Below are positions 1-11,110 of a stretch of 64,000 bases of DNA, one piece after another. Below the pieces are notes generated by a model, which worked only from the letters and a program-made list of their open reading frames with translations, did not search any database and was not told the DNA's origin. The position numbers were made by a program, and so were the translations under genes. Within the stretch, counting starts at the first letter, position 1; every line of letters begins with the position of its first letter. The stretch spans positions 1,907,253 through 1,971,252 of the forward strand of contig NW_020312904.1 in NCBI RefSeq assembly GCF_003265705.1, read 5' to 3'. The stretch is from Callorhinus ursinus. Its lineage: Eukaryota > Chordata > Mammalia > Carnivora > Otariidae.

Positions 1-100
1 CATCTTTACTCCATTTCACAGGTGACGATGCTGAGGATTAGGAAGGAGGAGAGGGATTTGCAAGAGCCACTTGGAGCTGGATTTGGGGAAACCAGCTTGG
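1..100 (-). mobile_element. MIR-like SINE fragment
   Basis: The string CCATTTCACAGGTGACGATG followed by a diverged GAGGAAACTGAGG-like stretch resembles the reverse complement of the MIR core. It is short and cut by the window edge, so the call is weak. Confidence 0.3.
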
Positions 101-144
101 TCAGAAACAAAGCCCATACCTCTTGTACTATGCCATTGACACTC

Positions 145-245
145 CCATTACATTCATTCATTCAATCAACAAAAAATTATGAATACTCTGAGAAGAAATC
201 CAAGCCTGGGCCTTGCATTCATGAAGTTAACAAAATAACGAATCT
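145..245 (-). mobile_element. L2 3'-end-like fragment
   Basis: ATTCATTCATTCAATCAAC followed by a diverged body and GCATTCATGAAGTTAAC resembles the reverse complement of the L2 3' end (consensus tail TTGAATGAATGAATG). The fragment is old and short. Confidence 0.3.
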
Positions 246-371
246 CTCTTGTAACTGATTGTTTATTTATCTATTTCCCCACCTCCCATTAGATGGCTTT
301 TCCAAGGCAGAGATCAATAAATTTGTATTCCCCAATACACTAGCCATATACAAAGAGTTCTAAGTAAATCT

Positions 372-1106
372 TAGATGGGTGGATAGATAGATGGATTGAC
401 AGATAGTTAAATGAATGGAAGGGTAGATGGATAGATGGCTGGGTGGGTGGGTAGAAGGGTGAGTGGATAGATGGACGGATGGATGAATAGACGGGTGGAT
501 GAATGAATGGATGGATGGATGGATGGATGATGGATGAATGGATAGATGAGTGTATGTATGTATGTATGGATGGATAGATGGATGGATGGATGGTGGATAG
601 ATGGTGGATGAATGGATGGATGGATGGATGGATGATGGATGGATGGATAGACGGGTGGATGGATGGATGGTGGACGGATGGAGTGATGATAGGTGGATGG
701 ATGGATGGATTGGTGGATGGATGGTGGATAGATGGATAGGTGGGTGGATGGATGAATGGATGGATGGATGGATGGATGGATGGATGATGGATGAATGAAT
801 AGATGAGTGGATGTATGGATGGATGGATGGATGGATGGATGGACGGGTGTATGGATGGATGGACAGGTGGGTGGACGGGTGGGTGGGTGGATGGATAGAT
901 GGATGGACAGATGGATGGATGGACGGGTGGATGGGCAGAGGGATGGATGGACGGACAGATGGATGGACAGGTGTATGGATGGATGGACAGGTGGGTGGAT
1001 GGGTGGGTGGGTGGATGGATAGATGGATGAGTGGGTGAATGCATGGATGGATGGATGGATGGATGGATGGATGGGTAGAAGGGTGGGTGGATAGATGAGT
1101 GAATGA
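372..1106. repeat. (GGAT)n-rich tetranucleotide array
   Basis: About 735 bp built almost only of GGAT/GGAC/GGGT/AGAT tetramers, with stretches of perfect (ATGG)n and interspersed GGTGG variants. The array is heterogeneous rather than pure, so it is an old, partly decayed microsatellite block. It contains few stop codons in several frames on both strands. Frames of 65-250 codons there (reading [12 protein letters not shown] on the minus strand and [12 protein letters not shown] on the plus strand) are therefore products of the repeat, not genes. Confidence 0.97.
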
Positions 1107-1770
1107 AAACAGAAGCTAGAAGAGACCCTAGTGGGCTTTTGCTCCAATCTTTGGGGCAATGTGTTTGTTCTGCTGACTATTTAGCTCCCTTTTGAGCACT
1201 TCCAGGGACAGGGAACTAACTACTCCACAAGGAAGCTTATTCCATGGTGGAGAAGTACCAGCTGTTGGAAAGTTATTTAAGACCTGGATTTTGTACAGAA
1301 GATGGTGCACAGAATGCATATCTGGTTTACATATGACTTGTACTTATCCTTGGCCTCCAGATCTAGTTTTTAAGCTCAGCAAGAAGGACCCCTTCTGGGT
1401 TCCACAGGAGACCACCTAGCTGTCCAGCTCCCCGACTCCCTCTGCTCATGGAAAAGTCCAGAGTTTCAGGCAGCTTCAGTTTTCTAACCCATGGTAGCTC
1501 AATGTTCATGAAAGGAGTTATAGTCAAGCTCAGGTTGGTCAGCTGAAGATATAGAAACATGAAGGTTGGTTATAATATATCACCTGTCCAGTCCCCATGA
1601 CATGGTGTGCACTCAGGTGTCCAGCCTGCCCAGCATCCAGCCTCTGCTAAGACTCCTTTCCTTTTCTAAAGCTTCCCTAAAGCTCCCCCTTCCCAAGGAC
1701 ACACCTGTGGTCCATTTCTTTCTTCATGGCATCCACAGCAAGGAGGCCGGGAAAAGAGTTGCTTGATTCA
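1107..1770. other. Single-copy sequence, no gene seen
   Basis: Moderate-GC sequence without a recognisable repeat family or a convincing exon. Open frames are under 80 codons and lack support. Confidence 0.5.
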
Positions 1771-1872
1771 GCAAATAAAAATACAGAGTGCCCTATATAT
1801 GTCAAAGTCAAATTTATACTAAAACTTTATTCATGTTTACCTGAAATCCAAATTTAACTGGGTGTTATGCCT
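1771..1872. mobile_element. Palindromic MITE-like interspersed repeat, copy 1
   Basis: It begins with AAATAAAAATACAGAGTGCCC and ends with a right arm reading CCAAATTTAACTGGGTG. The right arm is the reverse complement of the left arm of the copy at 4734-4840 (CAGTTAAATTTGAATCCC). This fits a mammal-wide palindromic element whose two arms are inverted copies. I do not attach a family name. Confidence 0.45.
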
Positions 1873-3160
1873 CTGAACTGGTGCATTCACCCGGCAGCCC
1901 CAGACTGGGAGGAGGGGAGGTCCTCCCTAATAGAAATGCCTAGAGCACCAGGAGGCACAGAGGCCATTCTTGTGGTTCCTCTGGTTGTCAGACATTTAAA
2001 ATTCCTCCTCTGCTTTGCAAAGAATGAAGAAGAAAGCACAATGTAGACTAGACCCCCGTATCAGAGCACAAAGCACATTTGTAGGACGGCAAATTCATGT
2101 TGGCTGCATGTTTTCTGTAGGTGAGGGTCTGGGTTACAGGTCTGTCTGTGGAAAGAGTGCACGTTGCCTATCATCACTGTGGCCCCTGTGCTTTCCAGGT
2201 GGAGCAAACTCCACTACCATAGCCCACGGGTGTTCCTCCAACTCATCTATCTCATGGAAGGAAGAGGGGTTCCCATGTCCTGAAAGTGGGACCCTTGCCT
2301 TTGCAGAGCACACACAGAGCACATGCACAGCATGTATGTGTGCAGAGGGCACATCCTGCTCATCTTTAAGGACAGGCTTGCCCCCGGCTAGCAGTGCTGG
2401 TAGGGGAGGGTCTAATTGAGGGCTTCAGTTTTACAATATGTACTTGCCTGCCCATGAAGTAGGCTAGCCATCCCTAAGAATCCTACTAGCTGCTCTCAGA
2501 CCGGCTCCCTGGTCTGCCCTGCCCATCACCTGATGAGGTCCAAAGTGCCTCCAGCCCTGGAATTGCTAGACAAGACTGGCCCATGTCATCTGGCCGTGGC
2601 AGGGGTCCCTGGTGCCACACGATCCAGTTCTGATGCCTTTGCTTTTTGAATCTGGCCTCAGCCTCCTTTCCAACCTGTCTCAGCTCCAGGTTGCTATCCT
2701 GCCCCAGACATCACTCTCTGGCCAAGTTGCTTTGGGGCACAGGGCAGCATATTGTCACCAATCTGACCGGGGACGCAGCCAGACATCTCTGACAAATCTG
2801 GGCTGCCAGGGTGATCTGATTAGGCAGGATGGATGGCCCCATCAGGGCCCACACACTGGCCCACCCCTCTGGCTGCCCCCCAGCTCTCTGCTGACCACCT
2901 CCACCCTCTGCTGCATCACGGGCTCTGCTGTCCCAGTGTCAGCGCAGGGGTAATTGGGAAGTGCAGCAGATGCTGGTAGGGATGGCCGGCACTCAGCCAA
3001 GAAAGCCAGGCCTGTGTCTCCCACCCTTTCTCACTGGAGCCCGAAGAAGGTGTTAGCTTGGCAGAGGAACGGGTAAGCACCTAGGCGAGCCCACAGATGG
3101 GAAGGATCTAGGGGCAGGGCCTGCCGGGCCCCAGGGATGCTGACCCACTGGTGTGGACAG
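1873..3160. other. Single-copy sequence, no gene seen
   Basis: GC-moderate sequence with short chance frames on both strands, the longest being 134 codons at 2015-2419. None shows a known domain or a convincing splice context. Confidence 0.45.
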
Positions 3161-3164
3161 AACT

Positions 3165-3340
3165 GGATCTCAGAGGCAGCTGGCCTGGACACCAAGCTGG
3201 CTCCACTGCCTGACAGCCCTGCGGCCTTAGAAAAGCCACTCCTCTGAGCCTCAGTGTCTTCACCGGGGAAATGGGAACAGTAACTCTGCCCCAAAGACTG
3301 TAGTTGGTGATAACCTAGGTAGAGTGTCTGGGGGATACGG
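3165..3340 (+). mobile_element. MIR SINE relic
   Basis: Contains the diagnostic MIR core string CTCTGAGCCTCAGTGTCTTC followed by a GGGGAAATGGGAACAG stretch (consensus CTCATCTGTAAAATGGGG). Clearly diverged, plus orientation. Confidence 0.6.
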
Positions 3341-4733
3341 GCAATGCCCCAGTGTGTGGTTGGCAGGAGTGAGCCTGGGATGGAGCTCTGCCTTTGCCAT
3401 AAGCATTTGGGGTCCCATTTTAAATGTCCAGTTGCCAAATACGTTTACTGTTCTTGTCTGTGACCCTCGCTGCCCGAGACCCTGAACATCCAGAGACGAG
3501 CCCAGGAGTGGTTTGTAAGGAAGGCTGCCCGCCACCCAGGGCAGGGAGTAGAGGGAGGCTTGTCTGCAGAGCCTTTAAAAACAAGAATAAAACCGAGGAG
3601 AAGTCAGTGGGCTTTTTATTGCCACTTTTGACTGGCAATTCTGAACACTCTGAGTGGTAGAATACCCTCCACCCGCAAGACAACCTTGTGTTGGCCTAGG
3701 TTCTAAATGGCCACTCTATTAACAGTTGAGTTTTAATTGCACGGTGTGCACACACATGTGCACTCACATGGGGGCACGCAACCATATAAACTTCAAATCT
3801 GCTTATTTGTATTATTCAGCCTTTAATAAGTGCTATATTCTACACAGACTGTGATTTTTTTTGAATGCCAGTGATAGAGTTGGCCCTGGCACAGATGCAC
3901 TCGTCCCACGGGTACGTCTTGGGCCGACGTTCAGGACAGTGGAGACAGTCTGGGCCCCTCCACCCCGCCCTTGCACTGGCTGACGTCTGAGCAGCGTATC
4001 TGAAATATGCAGCACCGTGTAGTGAGTACAATTCTGAGTTCTTTGTGGCCACTTGAAGTTTCCTTTTGCATTTAAAATTCAAAGCAGGGAAGTAGTTTGC
4101 AAATGGCATGTGTGGCAACTTTTTTTTTTTTTTTTGGTACCTGCAAATTTTATTTTCCACATGAACTATTTCACTGAGTTTGGATATCTTTAAAATGGAA
4201 ATATATTCTTTTAAAATAGTGAATCATGTTAGAACTAAAGAATGGATTGAGATAAACACAGGTTATGTCTGAAAATAATTTTGTACTTTGGGAAGGGGGC
4301 AGTGAAAAAGATGCTTTCTGGGGTCAGTCTGTCAGGCCAGCTGGTGAGTGAGCTTCACCCAGGGGTCAGGGGCCACGCAGGGCAAGGGGTCGCTTGCAGC
4401 GGCACACCAGAGATTTGTGTCAAGAGATATGCACCTAATATCCATAGTTCTCATTAGACCTTCAAAAGCGTGTTCTCTCAAAATGGATGGGAAAACCATG
4501 AAATTCGTGGTGGAGCTGGGACTTGTACCAGGGATCCAACCTGAGGTTACCTGCCTCCAGGCCTGTACCTCAGGCAGGCCAGACACAAACTGAGCCCCTG
4601 GGTGTTCAAAAGGCTTTGTCTTCAGGGGACAGAAGGTCTGTGTGCTGCGTGGAAGCCATAGTCAGGACCTGCGGAGCCCTTAACACTGCCCAACACCAGT
4701 TTGACTTATGGAAGGAAGGTTGGGTTTAAGCTA
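3341..4733. other. Single-copy sequence with an AT-rich patch and T16
   Basis: No gene seen. Positions 3700-3850 are AT-rich, containing AGTTTTAATTGC and CTTTAATAAGTGC, and stand out from GC-richer surroundings. This could be conserved noncoding DNA. A run of 16 T lies at 4120-4135, with no retroposed body recognised beside it. Confidence 0.4.
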
Positions 4734-4840
4734 TGGTTGCCAAATAAAATACAGGTTGAACAGTTAAATTTGAATCCCATTTAAACAATGAACATATTTT
4801 AGTATAATTTTATCCCATGCCATATCTGGGACCTCATTTT
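4734..4840. mobile_element. Palindromic MITE-like interspersed repeat, copy 2
   Basis: It reads GGTTGCCAAATAAAATACAGG, then CAGTTAAATTTGAATCCC, an AACAATGAACATATTTTAG segment, and ATCCCATGCCATATCTGGGA. It is the same element as 1771-1872 with the left arm better preserved. It ends directly against an MLT1-like LTR. Confidence 0.5.
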
Positions 4841-5185
4841 GGATTGAATTAGGAGTTATTCCAAAATTTATATGGTGAAGCCCTCACCCACCGTGTGGCT
4901 GCATGGAGAGATGGGGACCCTAAGGGAGTAATTCAGGTTATATGAGGCCATGAGGGCGGGCCCTGATCCCACAGGACTCATGTCCTTAGAAGAGGAGACC
5001 CCAGAGCTCACACTCTCTCTGCACTTGCACAAAGACAAGGTCATATGAGGACAGCAAGATGGTGGCCAGCTACAAGCCAAGAGAATTGAACCTACCCTGC
5101 CAGCGCCCTGGGTTTGGGCCTCCAGGCTCAGAGCTGTGAGACCATGTATGGTTTTCTAATTTCTGGGTCTGTGGTGCTCTCACGG
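4841..5185 (+). mobile_element. MLT1-like solo LTR (ERVL-MaLR), copy A
   Basis: The order of recognisable segments matches the MaLR LTR: GGATTGAATT near the start, TGGTGAAGCCCTCACCC, TATGAGGCCATGAGGGCGGG, CTTAGAAGAGGAGACC, TCATATGAGGACAGCAAGATG, GCCAGCTACAAGCCAAGAG, GCCTCCAGGCTCAGAGCTGTG. No coding internal region is attached. This is an ancient endogenous retroviral LTR with many substitutions. Confidence 0.65.
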
Positions 5186-5395
5186 GGTTCCCGAGTCGTC
5201 TAGACAGCAGGTGAGTGTCGAGGACCCAGAATGACGTGTATGCCCTGGAGGGGCCAACCAGCTCCCTCCTCTCTGAGAAACTGTGTGCTCACTTCCAGGC
5301 CAAGCATGCTCCCTTTTTAATAGGATACAGGATAGCGATGCCCCCTAACGTGAACACACTCTGGCCAGCAGCAAGAAGACTAGATGGGACAACTT

Positions 5396-5790
5396 AGGGC
5401 CTGAACGTGACCCCTCCAAGATATCCACATCCTAGACTCAAAACCTCTAGATGTGACTTTATTTGGGAAGGAAGGTCTTTGCCGATACAATTAAGTTAAA
5501 GATCTTGAGAAGAGATCATCTCAGAACACAATGGCCCTAAATTCAGTGACAAGTGTCCCTATAGGAAGAGGAGAGGGAGGTTGGACACATGGGAGAGAGG
5601 CTATGAGAGAGACTGGAGTGACATGCCCACAAGCCCAGGAGCCACCAGGAGCTGGAAGAGGCAAGAGGGACTGTCCCCTGGAGCCTCGATTGTCAACTTC
5701 TGGCCTCCAGTACTATGAGAATCAGATACCTGGTGTTTCAGGCCACAAAGCTTGTGGTAATTTGTTAGAGCAGCTGGGAGGAGTTCATAC
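5396..5790 (+). mobile_element. MLT1-like solo LTR (ERVL-MaLR), copy B
   Basis: A second LTR of the same type and orientation, about 210 bp downstream of copy A. Landmarks are GACCCCTCCAAGATATCCAC, AGATGTGACTTTATTTGGGA, GTGTCCCTATAGGAAGAGG, TTCTGGCCTCCAGTACTATG and TTTCAGGCCACAAAGCTTGTGG. The 120-codon frame at 5531-5893 runs through this LTR and is not a gene. Confidence 0.65.
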
Positions 5791-7029
5791 TGATGGCAGC
5801 CACAGAGCTGTGGGCCTATGCGTGTTCTCTCTACAAAGAAAGAAGAGGGTGACCCTGCCATGGTGTTATGGCTGCTCAACGAAAAGAACATAAGGATGAG
5901 GAGGAGGTCAGGATGGATGGGCAGTCCTAGAGAGAGGTGCCTGCAAAGGGCAGTCACGTTCTGCTCCTGCTCAGCCCAAAGCCGTCATGCCCTAAATGAG
6001 CACTTTCTTGCCATTCCAGGAAGTACTCAAACATGTACGGAAAGAATCACATTTTTCAATGAACTGGAGGTTGAGGCTCCTGTTCCAGATGATTAATCAG
6101 TCTTTGTTTGCCTCCCAGAGTTGGAGTGTATGTAGTTTTGGAAGTGGTTTCATATTTTATGTACCATCTGCTGCATTTTTAATAGTGGACAGATCAAGTT
6201 GGCAGCTAAACAGAAGTGAGGGACCCAGAGGAGGGACCTGGGGTGCTCTGGTGCTCGAATGTAGGGGACAGTTGCAGGTGACACGAGACCACGTACTCCA
6301 CGTCTGGGAGTGGAGACCTCCCTCCTGACAGCTTCCCAGCCCTCCCGGCAGTGGGGCACACAACCCCGGTGGGGGCAGCCTGCTCCGACTTCTGGACCAA
6401 TAATCCAACTCCACAAGCACAAATTACTTCAGATAGATGTTCAGATGATTGTGGATTTCCAAACTCTTCCCTTCTGTGAGTAGGAAATACAGCCATAGTA
6501 TTAATCTGAAGAAAGGTAAGCTTTTGCCTGTATGTTCTGTTTTCCCATAGAACAAATTCTAAACATATAAACTCCTGGGCACATTTGACTCATCGCTCAG
6601 AATCATATGCCCAAACACCCGGAGCCGAGCCCCACGCCCCATGCACAGGCACACAGCATGGAACCCTCCCTCCCTCAGCCTACAGTCCCCCCAGTGACTG
6701 GTCAGGGTGACCAGGGCAGCACACACCTAAACTTGCCACCATGGGAGAGCCCTGTGCATAGAAGGTCTGTCCGTGTCAGCTGTCTGCAAACATAGCCTGT
6801 CAACTGGGGCTATTCCCAGGATCAGATGGAGTGGCCTCTGTGAGGAGCTCCATCAGCCTAAAGATGGGCTCAGGGGCTTCCAGTGGGGTGACCAGCAGAG
6901 GGCGTGGATGCAGGACTGGCTGGGGCATGTAGAGGGCATGAGGAGGGCGTGCTGAAGTGACGTGAGGAGCCGGGGGACAGACTCAGAGCACACCACTTGT
7001 AAAGTCATTAGAGTGAATTTTCTTATCCA
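5791..7029. other. Single-copy sequence, no gene seen
   Basis: Mixed GC. Several overlapping frames of 60-110 codons exist near 6000-6500 on both strands, but they shadow one another and none carries a known motif. Confidence 0.45.
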
Positions 7030-7215
7030 GTTATGTAGTTAACTCTCGGTGAGACCTCAGAAAATTAATTAACCTTTGTTCCTTGATCTTCTCTTTGGTG
7101 ATGGGGGTAATGCCCTCATTTGCAAATGCCCTCTTTTTCTTTAGAAATTCGTGAGGCTCAAGGCCCCCACAGCTCTCTAAATCACTGAATGTCATGGAGA
7201 GTTCCATGAGACAAT
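7030..7215 (+). mobile_element. MIR-like relic
   Basis: The stretch CCTCAGAAAATTAATTAACC, TTCCTTGATCTTC, GATGGGGGTAATGCC follows the order of the MIR core (loss of ions and numbers aside, the pattern TCACTTAACC then CATCTGTAAAATGGG then AATA). It is strongly diverged. The 103-codon minus-strand frame overlapping it is therefore doubtful. Confidence 0.4.
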
Positions 7216-10200
7216 GTTCTGGGCCCAGAGATTTCCAAAGGTCAAGGAAACCAGAATAGTCTGCATCCGTAGAGCTGGGAGCAAGATCGGGTGCAGGCGT
7301 GAGTCTCCCGCTCAGTCGGGGCGTGCCTGCCTCCCCGGGCATGCTTGCCCTCCCTGTGCCCTGGCCGTTGCCAGCTGAGCTGCACCTGCAGCCTCATCCT
7401 GCTCCAGCTGCTCCAGAGACACAATGGTCATGGATTTCTCTGCTGTCTTCCAAGCTCAAGATGTGCATTCCTTTACACGGCCACCATTCGCATCTCTTCT
7501 GGGCCCAGCATCCACCTAGCCCACCTTCCCTGAGCCCCTAGCAAGTGCCTGAGTCTGGAGCAGGGCTGGCCTAGACACCTTGGGCAGCTCCTGTCCACCT
7601 CTCAGGGTCTCCTTATCACCTGCAAACAGGGGATCATGACAGGCCCCACCCCAGAGGCTGCTTGAATGCTGAAGTGCTAATGATGCCAGTGCTTACTCAC
7701 CTGTTGTGCACACCAGTTCTTGCCCAACATCAGCAGCGCAGTCTGTGATCTGCCTGTGATTCTTCCTCAACCCTGGGTGGTTCCTAAACCTCTGTGGTTG
7801 TTCTGCTCTGTCTAAACTCAAACTTTTCTCAACCACCTTCTTCCAAAAACCTAAAAAATGGGACCTGGGTCTGTAAACTGACCAAGGTCTGGAAATTGGG
7901 AAGGGATCATTATTTTCTAGTGTGGTGGCTGAGAAAGCCATCAGTCTATGGCTTACAACACTTGAGTTTTCTTTTTTTAATAATAGTACATGTAAGTAGT
8001 GCCTGGCCAACTGCCTAGACCTCACGTCCAGGAGCACAGAGACCCATGGGCCAGCACCAGGGGTCCCTGCGGCCAACACCATTGCCGGGCTGGCCACGCT
8101 GCCCAGGACTGTGGTTATGTCCACTTCGCCTCCTAGGGCTCAGTGCCCCACCTGCTTGTGCTGCTCTGGATCCCGTGGTCACTGTTCATACCTGGGTGGT
8201 GTCTCGGGCTGCCCACCCTGGCCGGGAGGACAGGCACCACCAGCCTTCTTAAAAGGCTGACCCCCATTCTCCTCTACACGCTCCTTAGCCTCTGGCCCTT
8301 CCTCCTGCCCTGACAAGGGAGCTCTGGCCCAGCCACTCCTTGTGATCGCCCATCACTTTTCCAAGCTTCACGGAGCCTCCCCAACAGACTGTAAAGTCCG
8401 GTCTCAGAGGCCTGCACTACAAGCCTGAATTCCATGTCCTGGGTGAGCACCCATGGTGACTCACTCTCCCCTCCCCAGCTTTGTCTTCTGCCTCCCCTGC
8501 CCGAGCACCCGTCAATCACCTCTACAGGCCGCCCTGAAGCTAACACGTGGTGCCTGTTAGCCAGGCTCTGCCACATTCTCCAGGCAAGGGGAAGCAAGAG
8601 GGGGGGGCTCTTCTGTTAAAACCCCGAGGGTTCAAGGGTTCTGAGGCCCATCCAGAAACAGCCCCATGCAGGGTCTGAGGACCCCACACCCTCCCATCAG
8701 GGCCCTCCCATCGTTGTAGGGGGCCTGCAAAGCCCCATCCACCCCATGGCCGAGGGACCTGGGTACTCTCCGAGATATGCTAGGTGAACAGCTTTCTCGG
8801 TCTGCTTTGGGTTGGCAGAGAGCATTTGTAAACTTGTTTTCTTTTTTCTGGGCTTCCAGTGCAATTAATGCAACCTGGTGGCTATGGCATTTGGGGGCCG
8901 TGATCATTTCAAGTGGGGTGAAGTAGGAGGGCCCTTAGAACCTGAATCTGCTGAAGCCAAGGCTGTCCCTCCCATCACTGGCAACAGATTGGTCAACAGC
9001 CTGGCTTCAAAATCCCTCCTGTGATGCTGCTTCCCTGAGCCCAAGCCTGAGCCACTCTTGGCACTAAATGGGTTAGCCTGGGAACCCCAGAAATGGGAGC
9101 TTGAGGACCACACCTTTAGGAAGGGTGCAGTCCCAGACAGCAGGAGCGAGGCCTGGGGTGAGGCGGGCAGGAGGGTGAGCTAGCTTGAGCAGACCAGTGA
9201 AAGATGACTGGGCTTTGCTCCTCACATGTCTGTGTTTGGCAGGGAGGGCAGCTGTGTGGGCTGGAGTCTGTGGACAGCCCTGCTTCAGCCCGGACACCTG
9301 CCTGGGCTTGCCTCCCATCTGCTGCTGGGCTCAGATCCTCTCTCTCGCCCTCTGTAGGGTGCAGGCTTCTCCTGTCCATTGCAGAGCACCTGAGCACAAG
9401 TGGATTCAAGCAAGGACCCCAAAGGCCTCGCTCAGAACCAGCACCCTGCCACCCCACTTACTGCCACAGCAAGTCTTGTGGACTCCCCAGAGTCGAGGAC
9501 CTGGGGTTGCCACCAAATATCAGGAGAGAAACTGAAAAGTGCGTGGCAGGGTGCACAGACCCAGCTCCAGGGACACAGTGGGAATGTGGAATGGAGCTGG
9601 TGCTGTCCAGCGTCAGCAGCAGAAATTCGGGTGAGGACCAGCTGTGTGTAAGTGACAGCAGATGTCTCCATGGGTCCAGCGTCACTGCATGGGGTGCCCG
9701 TGCCTCTCACTTCCACGCAGGCGCTCCTGGGCCCCGACCGGGTCCCTGCAGGGCCGCAGCAGAGCCCAGGCAAAGACAGGATGAGGGGGCGGTGTGATGC
9801 ACCTGGCCGAGTCCCACCCAGCCCGTTGCTCCAGTGGTGGCTGGGACAGGGAACGTGAGGCCCACAGTGTCTGGGGTGGTGCCTCAGAGAGGTCCAATCC
9901 CCACCCGATCCTGGGATGAAGGCTGCTAGGTGGTTGTGTATCATGGTTTCCATGCCAAACGCTGCTGGCCTTTGTCAGCTGTCTCCGCAAAACCTGTCAT
10001 CCCAAGGCCTAGCAATGGCTCATCCTTGCTCCTGAGTCTGGCTGGGTGTGGGCTCAGCTGGGTGACCCAGCAACCCACAGGGAGTTATTGGTCTCAGCAG
10101 CAGCTCTGCTGATCCCGCATAAGCATGCTCTGCCAGCAGGCCTGAGCTGGGGCAGGCGGACCCCCCAGCCAGCCCTCCTGGCCTGCCCACAGGGTGTTTC

Positions 10201-10426
10201 CAGGTTTCCAGAGAGGGAAGGAGGGCTTGGGAGGAGTCTTGAGGCTGGTACAGGACTGTGGCACTCACCACTTTTGCCTCCACCCTGGACCCTTCCAATA
10301 AAGCCCCATAGCCAGCCCAGATTCGGAGGGTGGGACACTGACCCCCCTCTTGATGTGAGGGTCTGCAAAATCACATCAAAACAAGGCAGAGTCTTGCACC
10401 CATCATCATCAATGAGATCATTTTAA
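7216..10426. other. GC-rich single-copy sequence, no gene recognised
   Basis: About 3.2 kb, GC-rich, with many overlapping chance frames on both strands. The longest are 197 codons plus at 9204-9797, 173 codons minus at 9432-9953 and 143 codons minus at 7693-8124. I find no domain, no consistent frame preference and no clear exon borders. Short coding exons could be missed without comparative data. Confidence 0.45.
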
Positions 10427-10993
10427 TTCTATGTATGTACATGCATGTGTGCATGTATGTATGAGTGTGCATGCACACATGAGTGTGTACATGTGTGTAT
10501 TGTCTCTGTGTGTACATATGAGTGTGTGCATGTGTGTTGTCTGTGTGTGTGCACTTGAGTGTGTGTACGTGTGTATTGTCTGTGCGTGTACACATGAGCG
10601 TGTGCATGTGTCTGTACATGTACATGAGTGTGCATGCATGTATGCATGTATGAGTGTATTGTGTGCATGTACACATGAGTGTGTGCATGTGTGTATTGTC
10701 TGTGTGTGTACATATGAGTGTGTGCATGTGTCTGTGTGTGTACATGAGTGTGCACACATGTATGTGTGTATGTGTGTGCATGTACACGAGTGTGTGCATG
10801 TGTCTGTGTATGTACATAAGTGTGTGCATGCATGTATGAGTGTATGTGTGTATACGCATGAGTGTGTGCATGTGCGTATTGTCTGTGCGTGTACACATGA
10901 GTGTGTGCATGTGCGTATTGCCTGTGCATGTACATGAGTGTGCACGTATATATGCACGTATGAGTGTATGTATGTGTATTTGTGTGTGTGTTT
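10427..10993. repeat. TG-rich array with higher-order structure
   Basis: About 567 bp of alternating purine/pyrimidine dinucleotides (GTGTGCATGTGTG, GTACATATGAGTG, TGTCTGTGTGTG). The phrases ATGAGTGTGTGCATGTG and TATTGTCTGTG recur several times, so a longer unit has been duplicated within the dinucleotide background. Frames up to 195 codons on both strands (HTHMHTLM-like or CVHVCM-like peptides) are artefacts of the repeat lacking stops. Confidence 0.95.
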
Positions 10994-10999
10994 CTCTTT

Positions 11000-11110
11000 C
11001 CCAGTTCTAGCATCATGCTTACACTGGCCTTATATAATAATCTGGGAGCTTCTCCTCTTTTCCTATGTCTGGTGAACCTGTGTAGTGTTGCAGTTGGGGT
11101 AACTGACTCC
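11000..11110 (-). mobile_element. Ancient L1 ORF2 fragment (antisense)
   Basis: CTAGCATCATGCTTACACTG, GCCTTATATAATAATCTGGG and AGCTTCTCCTCTTTTCC follow the reverse complement of an L1 reverse-transcriptase segment (typical antisense reading: ATGCTGGCCTCATAAAATGAGTTGGG). Short and diverged; it abuts the TG array. Confidence 0.4.

Noticed and set aside
372..1106. CRISPR-like or satellite array
   Set aside because: No spacer/repeat alternation and no long monomer; it is a tetranucleotide microsatellite in a mammalian genome.
340..1159. Minus-strand frames of 234 and 250 codons with [12 protein letters not shown] repeats
   Set aside because: They are translations of the GGAT-type tandem array in two overlapping frames; no start context, splice context or non-repeat domain.
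5531..5893. 120-codon plus frame
   Set aside because: Lies mostly inside the MLT1-like LTR at 5396-5790.
9204..9953. 197-codon plus frame and 173-codon minus frame overlapping each other
   Set aside because: Both strands are open over the same GC-rich stretch, which points to composition rather than coding; no motif seen.
10371..11016. Minus-strand frames of 179-195 codons and a plus frame of 168 codons rich in H, T, M or C, V
   Set aside because: All run through the TG/CATG array, which lacks stop codons in most frames.
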